From Neolewinella marina (lineage in GTDB: Bacteria; Bacteroidota; Bacteroidia; Chitinophagales; Saprospiraceae): DNA of 64,000 nucleotides. The position numbers and the translations under genes are program-made. The first letter of the stretch is position 1; every line of letters begins with the position of its first letter. The notes beneath the pieces were generated by a model, which was not told the DNA's origin, did not search any database, and worked only from the letters and a program-made list of their open reading frames with translations. Location of the stretch: NCBI RefSeq assembly GCF_002631205.1, contig NZ_PDLO01000004.1, positions 248,001-312,000 on the forward strand, written 5' to 3'. Below, piece by piece: positions 1-5,956 of this stretch.

Positions 1-546
1 GTCCTGGTCTTCGATCCCGTCGGGGGGGATAGCCAGCAGGGTGGCCAGGCGGTTGCTGTAGCAGGTATTGGTGGCCACGTACGCTACCTCCGCTACGGCT
101 ACCCGGCTTAACCCGACGCGTTCGAGAACCTCGAGGTCGCGGGCGTCCGGGCGGGGATCGGCGCGGGCGCACTTCCGGGAGAAGTCCAGTACCGCCTTAC
201 TCCTTTCATCGAGTTTTGCGTGGAAGAAGTCCTCCTCCAGTTCACTGATGCGGTTTTGGGAGTAACCCGTCAGCCGCAGGATGGAGCGCGTGGCCCCGTA
301 ACAGTGGCGGCAGGAATTTTCCATACTGACGACCAGGGTGATCAGGTCTGCCAGTCGGCTCGGAATATGGGCCACCGGCTGAATCTTGGTGGCAAACGAC
401 CAGGCCACCCAGGGGACGGGCGCCAGGTAGGGAATGCTCGTCAGGGAAAGCCCCAGCTGCCGGCGGATCTCCTGCTCGACAAGCGTACCCCGCGTGGGTG
501 CCACCAAAGGGGTTTCACACCACTCGATCTGGTCTACGATTGCCAT
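1..546 (-). CDS. AhpD-like / carboxymuconolactone decarboxylase family protein, 3' end cut by window edge
   Basis: 182 codons are visible, open to the left edge. The ATG at 546 is preceded in frame by a TGA seven codons upstream, which fixes the start. The protein has a redox-type CxxC (Cys79-Arg-His-Cys82) preceded by Glu76, followed by the helical region ending in an NR..TLLAIPP stretch, typical of the AhpD-like/CMD fold used by alkylhydroperoxidase-type enzymes. Members reduce peroxides or act on small carboxylates; the substrate here is unknown. It is divergent from the lanthipeptide-like operon across a 415-bp gap, so shared regulation is possible but unproven. The family assignment rests on the CxxC context and C-terminal pattern only. 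Confidence 0.75.
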   Translation of the reverse strand, partial: MAIVDQIEWCETPLVAPTRGTLVEQEIRRQLGLSLTSIPYLAPVPWVAWSFATKIQPVAHIPSRLADLITLVVSMENSCRHCYGATRSILRLTGYSQNRISELEEDFFHAKLDERSKAVLDFSRKCARADPRPDARDLEVLERVGLSRVAVAEVAYVATNTCYSNRLATLLAIPPDGIEDQD

Positions 547-961
547 GGCCTTGCCGAAGGTGAATCAGGAAATCCGGGGTAGCTCACGGGTGGGGTATTG
601 TGCTGGAAAATGGGGCGGCGGCGGCAAGGCCCCGGTTCTTTCCCGGTAGCCCGTCGCTTCGGGGTCCGGAGTTCTTCCCCTAAGATAGTCCGCTACGGCT
701 GGATTCCCCGGGCTCCTGCGCCCCGCCGCCAATCACACGTTCCAACAAATATGCGCAAACACAACCCCGCCCAACCTTGCTATTACGGGTGACGGGGCGT
801 ATATTAGACAAAACAGCATATGCTTACCCCCCAACAATCCGGGTGAGCCATCCCAGGGCGTGCACACCAGCCCGTCCTACCCTTTTCTCCGCCCCATACA
901 AAACCACATACACCATCACCTGTCCAGCGCCGGTCGCCCCGGTGCCCAACACCCGTATGCC
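547..961. other. intergenic region between AhpD-like gene and lanthipeptide-like operon
   Basis: 415 bases without a convincing gene. It separates divergent genes and should hold both promoters. The only clear signal is the sigma-70-like element at 777-805 pointing toward the operon. Short open frames here are not supported by composition or homology that I can see. Confidence 0.5.
777..805 (+). promoter_or_regulatory. putative promoter of the lanthipeptide-like operon
   Basis: TTGCTA (777-782), a 17-base spacer and TATATT (800-805) give a sigma-70-like layout. Read in Bacteroidota terms it is TTG-N20-TATATTAG, close to TTG-N19-TAnnTTTG. It would start RNA near 812, leaving about 150 bases of leader before the precursor ATG at 962. 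Confidence 0.4.
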
Positions 962-1483
962 ATGGCCAAGCGATCATCCAGCAAGAATGTCGACCTGAAA
1001 CCCGATCTCTCCGACAAGGACCTCCGGGGCGGCGGCCGCGACCACATCGTTATCCACGGCATCGTCGGGGAAGAGGAGGACGGCCGCGTAAAGGTGTACC
1101 TCAACTACGAACTCGACGCCTACGTGATGCTGCCCACGAAGCACATTACCTCCCGCGAGCGCACCAAGGACGACACCGGCGTCGAACTGAGCATCCTGCA
1201 CTTCGACAAGAACGTGAAAGTGGAAGTGGTTCGGGTAACCCGCGATCAGGTGGAATCCGACTTCCTGGAGGAAGCCCTGATGACCGCCTCCTCGGGGCAG
1301 TACCCCTCCGCGGACAGCCACCTGATTGCCTTCACCCCGGCCACGCCCACCATCACCCGCACCATCACCCTGGCCACCAAGTACCTCTGCACCAAGTCGG
1401 CCTGCCGCGTTACTGTGGTGTGTACCCTGGTGTGTACCGTGATCTGTCCCAAGCCCTGGACCAAAAACTGGTTCTGCCCTTGA
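962..1483 (+). CDS. putative lanthipeptide (RiPP) precursor with long Cys-free leader
   Basis: 173 residues from ATG 962. An in-frame ATG at 860 would add 34 low-complexity residues and is less likely. Residues 1-142 contain no Cys and look like a small folded beta-rich leader (residues 28-95 alternate hydrophobic and charged). Residues 125-173 form a Thr-rich tail with all six cysteines (143, 148, 154, 158, 162, 172), each preceded by a Thr at 3 to 5 residues: TKYLC, TKSAC, TVVC, TLVC, TVIC, TKNWFC. This is what methyllanthionine ring formation needs. The downstream genes are an APH-like kinase, a HopA1-like protein and LanC, the full chemistry for Thr phosphorylation, elimination and Cys addition. 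Leader family and cleavage site are unrecognised. The stop overlaps the kinase start. Precursor role is inference, strongly supported by context. Confidence 0.82.
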   Translation: MAKRSSSKNVDLKPDLSDKDLRGGGRDHIVIHGIVGEEEDGRVKVYLNYELDAYVMLPTKHITSRERTKDDTGVELSILHFDKNVKVEVVRVTRDQVESDFLEEALMTASSGQYPSADSHLIAFTPATPTITRTITLATKYLCTKSACRVTVVCTLVCTVICPKPWTKNWFCP

Positions 1484-2583
1484 CACACAGTAGCCGGGAC
1501 ATCGTCAGCCTCCTGATCACCCGGGGGCTTCTGAGCGCCGCGGAGATCATCGACCACGGCGTGAAGGTGCAGTCCTTCGAACGGAAGAACCTTTCCTTCA
1601 GCGTCCGCACGCCCCGCCGGTCCTGCCTGGTGAAACTGGCCAGGCAACCGGAAGACAACAGCATCACCCGGGAGGCCGCCGTATACGCGGCCCTGTCCGC
1701 GGCCGCCGCCGCCACGCCGCTGCTCACTCACCTGCCCCGGGTGATCGACTACGACCCCGACCGGAAAATCCTGGTGCTGGAGTGGATAGAAGGCCACACC
1801 CTCTACGACCACCACCGGCTGCGGGAGGCCCCCCACCCCCACCTGGGCCGGCAGTCGGGCGAAATCCTCCACTACCTGCACGGACTGGACCCCACGGCCT
1901 TCGCCGACCTGGCAATGGACTCCCCCCGGCCCTGGATCCTGCGCTTCGACGCCCCGCCCGTTCACATTCTCGCTACCGAAAGCAGCGGCATCCTTCACCT
2001 GGCCCGCCTCATCCAGACCGACGACACCCTACTGCGCGCCATGCGCACCGTGGCGGAAAGCTGGAAAGTCGACGCCCTTTGCCACAACGACTTCCGCCTC
2101 AACAACGTCCTCCACGCCCCCGAATCCGGGAAGGAAGGGGCGCCTTCGAAGGTCTACCTCATCGACTGGGAGCTCTGCGCCCCGGGCTACGCCCTCTGGG
2201 ACCTGGTTTCCTTCTTCGAGAGCTACGTCCAGCTGTGGGTGCTCGGCAAATCGTCCCTGCGGGAACCCGAAGCGGCGGTGTCCATCACCCACTTCCAGCG
2301 GCTCATCGGGGCCTTCTGGGAGGCCTACCGGTCCCGGGAATCCGCCCCTGGTGGCGACCGGCTACGGACCATCACCCTGGTGGCCAACATGATCGGCCTG
2401 AAACTGCTGCAATCGGCCCTGGAGTACGCTCAGCGCTCCAACGAACCCACCCGGGAGTCGGTCATGCTGCTGGAGTGCGGCCGCAAGTTCTGCACCCACC
2501 CCCTGGAGGCCTGGGTCCACATTCTGGGTATCCCCCTGACCCGTAAAACCGGCGCTTTCCACAACGCCTCAACCCTGATCTGA
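1480..2583 (+). CDS. APH-fold (aminoglycoside phosphotransferase-like) kinase, putative lanthipeptide Thr/Ser kinase subunit
   Basis: 367 residues from a TTG at 1480 that overlaps the precursor TGA (TTGA), a coupling arrangement; an in-frame ATG at 1420 would overlap the core-peptide codons by 64 bases. Kinase motifs: catalytic loop H202-N-D204-F-R-L-N208-N and the metal-binding I-D229-W-E segment, as in APH and choline kinases. The N-lobe Lys is plausibly in the VKLARQ stretch near residue 52. In class V lanthipeptide and thioamitide pathways an APH-like protein paired with a HopA1 protein phosphorylates precursor Thr/Ser; I infer the same role because it sits between a Thr/Cys-rich precursor and a HopA1 gene. 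Small-molecule phosphorylation or resistance is the alternative. Confidence 0.85.
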   Translation: MTHSSRDIVSLLITRGLLSAAEIIDHGVKVQSFERKNLSFSVRTPRRSCLVKLARQPEDNSITREAAVYAALSAAAAATPLLTHLPRVIDYDPDRKILVLEWIEGHTLYDHHRLREAPHPHLGRQSGEILHYLHGLDPTAFADLAMDSPRPWILRFDAPPVHILATESSGILHLARLIQTDDTLLRAMRTVAESWKVDALCHNDFRLNNVLHAPESGKEGAPSKVYLIDWELCAPGYALWDLVSFFESYVQLWVLGKSSLREPEAAVSITHFQRLIGAFWEAYRSRESAPGGDRLRTITLVANMIGLKLLQSALEYAQRSNEPTRESVMLLECGRKFCTHPLEAWVHILGIPLTRKTGAFHNASTLI

Positions 2584-2584
2584 T

Positions 2585-3577
2585 ATGGAACCCCCGTGGC
2601 TCTCCGCCGTTGCCGCCGCCGTCACCCTCCGGGGCCCTTCCCTGTGCTGGTTCGACGAGGTGGTTGCCCCGGAGATGCTGCGTTACACCGACGACGGGTC
2701 GATCCTGAACCAATCCGAACTGGTGGATACGGTTACCGGTCTGCTGTACAAGCTGTTCTATTGCGCCGGAGCGCCGGTGCTGTGGGGCTCCTACAACAGC
2801 CGGCTGAGCGCGATGCCCGCCGCCAGCATCGCCGACCTCCTCCACGCCGCCAACGCCGGTCGGGGCCGCCGCGAGGCCGACTGGCGCTACGTGGGGCCCG
2901 CCACCTCCCCCGACGGCGGCACCGTGGTCGAGAAGGATGGCCTGCGGGTAACCGTACCGGAAGCCCCGCCTACCCGTCCGGTGGTGGTGACGCTGCCGCA
3001 CGGGTCCTTCGGCCGGTCCCAGGGTTTCTACGTGGCCCACAGCGACGTACCCTTCCCCATGGATGCCCCGCTGTCGCGCCTCTACCTGAACGTGAGCTAC
3101 CCCGGTGCCGGGCCCATGATGCAGCTGGTGACTACCCTGTTGAACGAGCGCCGCCTGCCCTTCGACTTCAAGGTAGCCAACGCGGGCACCGGTTTCAACC
3201 GCTGCGACAGCGCCGTGCTCTACTTCCCCCGCCGCAACCTGCCCACCCTGTTGGAGCTCCTCCTCCCCCGACTGCTCGAAGCCGGCCGCCGGGGCTACCT
3301 GCGCGATGTTACCCCGGCCCTGACCTGCCGCCTCACCTCCGGGGTAGCTGCCGCCGACGACCCGGAGAACGGCGACAGCTTCGGTCACCACCGTTGCCAG
3401 GTCATCGCCCACGGCATCGTGGCCGCCCTCACCTCCGATAATCCCGCCCTGAAGGTCCGCGCGATTCAGGCGGCCTTCACCCGAGCCGCCCTGGACCTCC
3501 ACCGCCCCTACCTCAACGCATCCACAACCGATCCTTATGCTCACCATTGCCAGCAGTCCGTTACTCACCCCGCTTAA
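2585..3577 (+). CDS. HopA1-family protein, putative phosphothreonine lyase subunit
   Basis: 330 residues; ATG lies 1 base after the kinase stop. The C-terminal two thirds match the T3SS effector HopA1 pattern: RLYLNVSYPGAG near residue 166, LNERRLPFDFKVAN near 187-200, a FNRCDSAVLYF block near 205-215, and the SFGHHRCQVIA signature near 260-270. HopA1-type proteins act as the elimination (lyase) partner of APH kinases in class V lanthipeptide and thioamitide clusters, converting phospho-Thr/Ser to Dhb/Dha. No N-terminal signal is seen, so it should be cytoplasmic. The gene overlaps lanC by 41 bases. Family call is good; the enzymatic role follows from context. Confidence 0.85.
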   Translation: MEPPWLSAVAAAVTLRGPSLCWFDEVVAPEMLRYTDDGSILNQSELVDTVTGLLYKLFYCAGAPVLWGSYNSRLSAMPAASIADLLHAANAGRGRREADWRYVGPATSPDGGTVVEKDGLRVTVPEAPPTRPVVVTLPHGSFGRSQGFYVAHSDVPFPMDAPLSRLYLNVSYPGAGPMMQLVTTLLNERRLPFDFKVANAGTGFNRCDSAVLYFPRRNLPTLLELLLPRLLEAGRRGYLRDVTPALTCRLTSGVAAADDPENGDSFGHHRCQVIAHGIVAALTSDNPALKVRAIQAAFTRAALDLHRPYLNASTTDPYAHHCQQSVTHPA

Positions 3578-4745
3578 CTACCTCGTCGACGACATCGAAC
3601 AGGACGGCATCGCCGACGCCAAACGCATCATCTGGCTGGAGACCCAGAACGCCTTCGACCCCGAGATCGGCGTGATCGGCCCCGACCTCTACACCGGCAT
3701 GGCGGGCATGGCCATCACCTACCTCAACGCCTACCGGGTGGGCGGCCGCCGCCACCACCGGAAGATCGCGAAGCACTGTCTGCACTACGCCCTCGACCAC
3801 GCCGACGACATCGCCCCGGAACATCGCCCGGGCTTCTACAACGGCTGGGCGGGCCTGCTCTACGCGGCAGTCTACGGGCATTCGGTACTCTGGGACGAAG
3901 TCCTCCGCGCCCGGGCGGAAGACCTGCTGCAGCGACTCGCCGCCCTGCCAGTGGGCCAGGAATACGATCTCATGACCGGAGCGGCGGGCACGGTGCTGGC
4001 GACGGCCCTGGTGGCCCCGGTACTGGGCGAACCGGCCAAACGGGTTGGCCTGTCAGCGGCGGAGGGCCTCCACGAAGCCGCGATCCGCCATCCCGACTCC
4101 GGGGCCGTAAGTTGGAAAACCGCCGGCGACCAACTCCCCCTCACGGGGCTGTCCCACGGCAACGCGGGCATCGGCTGGGCCCTGTGCGAACTTCACGCCG
4201 CAACCGATGAGACGTGGCTGGAGGAACTGGCCGGCCAGGCCTTCCGCTACGAACGGCAGTACTTCGACACCGACGCCGGCAACTGGTACGACCTGCGGCA
4301 CTACGCCTCGGCGGATACCCTTCGCCACACCCCCCCGCCCTGCGAGACCGCCTGGTGCCACGGTGCGGGGGGCATCGCCCTGTCGCGGTTGCGCGCCTAC
4401 GAGATCACCGGCGACCGCGACTACCTGTCCGAGCTCACCGTGGCGGCCCGCACCCTCAGCTCCGCGGTGGCCGGCGAGCATCCGGAGCGGGAGTTGCCCT
4501 CCTGCCTCTGCCACGGGCTGGTCGGCAACCTGGACATCCTGCTTACCCTGCGCCGGCGTGCGTTGCCGGAACTCTCCTTCCTGGAAGATACCCCGCGCTA
4601 CGAGCCGGATCTCGTGGCGTTCGCCACGGACCGGCGCCGGCGATCCATTGACCCCGGATTATTCCTGGGGCTCGGTGGAATGGCCCACTACCTGATGCGG
4701 CTGGCCAACCCCGGCATTCCCCCGGTGTTGCTGCCGGCCCTGTAA
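3537..4745 (+). CDS. LanC-like lanthionine cyclase
   Basis: 402 residues, close to stand-alone LanC cyclases. The alpha-toroid shows its repeated Gly-rich turns (YTGMAGMA, YNGWAGLL, LMTGAAGT, GLSHGNAGIGWAL, FLGLGGMAHYL). Zinc ligands are intact: W273-C274-H275-G276 and C325-H326-G327, with His207 in the SHGNAG turn at the place of the NisC catalytic His. LanC enzymes activate Cys thiols on zinc for addition to dehydro-amino acids, forming (methyl)lanthionine. The start lies within the HopA1 gene, implying translational coupling. A complete zinc LanC next to separate kinase and HopA1 proteins makes a four-gene pathway with the precursor at 962-1483. The gene ends 9 bases before the convergent ferritin-like gene. 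Confidence 0.92.
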   Translation: MLTIASSPLLTPLNYLVDDIEQDGIADAKRIIWLETQNAFDPEIGVIGPDLYTGMAGMAITYLNAYRVGGRRHHRKIAKHCLHYALDHADDIAPEHRPGFYNGWAGLLYAAVYGHSVLWDEVLRARAEDLLQRLAALPVGQEYDLMTGAAGTVLATALVAPVLGEPAKRVGLSAAEGLHEAAIRHPDSGAVSWKTAGDQLPLTGLSHGNAGIGWALCELHAATDETWLEELAGQAFRYERQYFDTDAGNWYDLRHYASADTLRHTPPPCETAWCHGAGGIALSRLRAYEITGDRDYLSELTVAARTLSSAVAGEHPERELPSCLCHGLVGNLDILLTLRRRALPELSFLEDTPRYEPDLVAFATDRRRRSIDPGLFLGLGGMAHYLMRLANPGIPPVLLPAL

Positions 4746-4754
4746 GCGCGGGAA

Positions 4755-5753
4755 TCAGGCCACGCAGGTGAAGGTGGGCCCGGCGTAGGTGCCGTCGGCT
4801 AACCGGACCTGGGCCAGGTCTTCTGCCTCAGTACGGAGTTGACGCATCATGCCGATGCTCCCGAAGATCCTCGTGGGCTGGCCGTTAAAGGTGGCGTGTA
4901 ATGCCTCCAGCAGTTCGGTGTAGGTGCGGTTGAAGGCGAGGTTCAGGGGTTCGGCGGGGGTGCCCTGGTACTGGGTGGGGGTGGGATTGGTAATGAGGTT
5001 GCGGATGCCGGCCCGGTCCAGGCAGATCGGCGCGCCAATATCCGCCGGGCGGGAGGGGTCCGTTGGGGGCAGGTATTCGTATCCCTTGTAGATCGATTCG
5101 AAGAGGTAGTAGTGGGCCAGTTCTCCGGTGCCGTCGAAGGGGGAAGTGGTCGTGCCCTCCCCCTGCTCCACGATGGTTTCTATGGCTTGCAGGGCCGTAT
5201 TGAGGTCGCGGACGGCGATGAGTTCGTTCCCCGACCAGCCCACCGTGAGTTGCCGGCCCGGATCGCCGGTGAAGATGTCTGCCCCGTGGGACAGCTGCTC
5301 CAGCTGCCGCTTGATCTTTCCGTAGAACTGTCCGATCGTCAGCGGGCCGGGGACCAGGGGTAAGCTGAGGGGGTTTTCCGGCTCCTCAATTTCCATGAAT
5401 ACCTCCTTGATCAGGGTGTTGGATATCGGGGCCAGGGGTACTTCCACGCCGGCAACGGCCCCCGGCAGCGGGCCAGGATATACAGGAAGAAAGTCGGGGG
5501 CATTCAGTACCGGCGCTCCCCCGATGGCGTTCAGCAGGTTGCAGCAGAGCGACATATGCAGCATTTCCTCCAGTACCACGGAGCGCAGCATTTCAACTAC
5601 CCGCTGATTAAAGCCCGGCTGCAGGGAATACAGGGCATACAGGTAAGGCGGTATCGTGGCGTGCTCCAGCTCGAGGGCCGTCTGCAGGGCCGTTTTGAGT
5701 CCGGCCAGCCCCTGGTCGGGCAGGTTGGAGACCTCTTCTTTCAGGTATATCAT
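4755..5753 (-). CDS. ferritin-like domain protein (VioB/RebD N-terminal type)
   Basis: 332 residues from ATG 5753 (MIYLKEEVSN). A longer frame to 5930 has an unconvincing N terminus. The first 100 residues carry the di-iron ferritin-like signature of this family: LELEHATIPPYLYALYSL followed by VVLEEMLHMSLCCNLLNAIGG, with two ExxH-type metal-binding helices. Relatives occur as stand-alone proteins and as the N-terminal part of iminophenylpyruvate dimer synthases (RebD, VioB), which have a haem-containing remainder lacking here. The reaction is unknown. It is convergent with lanC, 9 bases apart, so a tailoring role in that pathway can be proposed but not shown. Confidence 0.75.
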   Translation of the reverse strand: MIYLKEEVSNLPDQGLAGLKTALQTALELEHATIPPYLYALYSLQPGFNQRVVEMLRSVVLEEMLHMSLCCNLLNAIGGAPVLNAPDFLPVYPGPLPGAVAGVEVPLAPISNTLIKEVFMEIEEPENPLSLPLVPGPLTIGQFYGKIKRQLEQLSHGADIFTGDPGRQLTVGWSGNELIAVRDLNTALQAIETIVEQGEGTTTSPFDGTGELAHYYLFESIYKGYEYLPPTDPSRPADIGAPICLDRAGIRNLITNPTPTQYQGTPAEPLNLAFNRTYTELLEALHATFNGQPTRIFGSIGMMRQLRTEAEDLAQVRLADGTYAGPTFTCVA

Positions 5754-5941
5754 GGGTATGGGTGGATATTGACTGAACCGGCCGGTGCCGGCGGTTCGCA
5801 TAGGTGAATAAATAAGGTATTCCCCAATGGCGTATACCCGCAAATAATGTCCGCCGCCGGAGGCACCCATTCCGTTTATCGAGCCTGCTGCGGGAAGTAA
5901 CCCCCGGGGAATGCCTCGGTCGGGAACCACCCCGCCCCGCT

Positions 5942-5949
5942 TACGTTAG
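5942..5949 (+). promoter_or_regulatory. putative -7 element of the helicase gene (TACGTTAG)
   Basis: TACGTTAG matches TAnnTTAG, the form seen before several starts in this window. It ends 7 bases before the GTG at 5957, which would make the transcript nearly leaderless. Confidence 0.35.
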
Positions 5950-5956
5950 AACGGGA

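Noticed and set aside
1420-1479. ATG 1420 as the kinase start
   Set aside because: It would overlap 64 bases of core-peptide codons and add residues without kinase similarity; TTG 1480 in TTGA overlap fits better.
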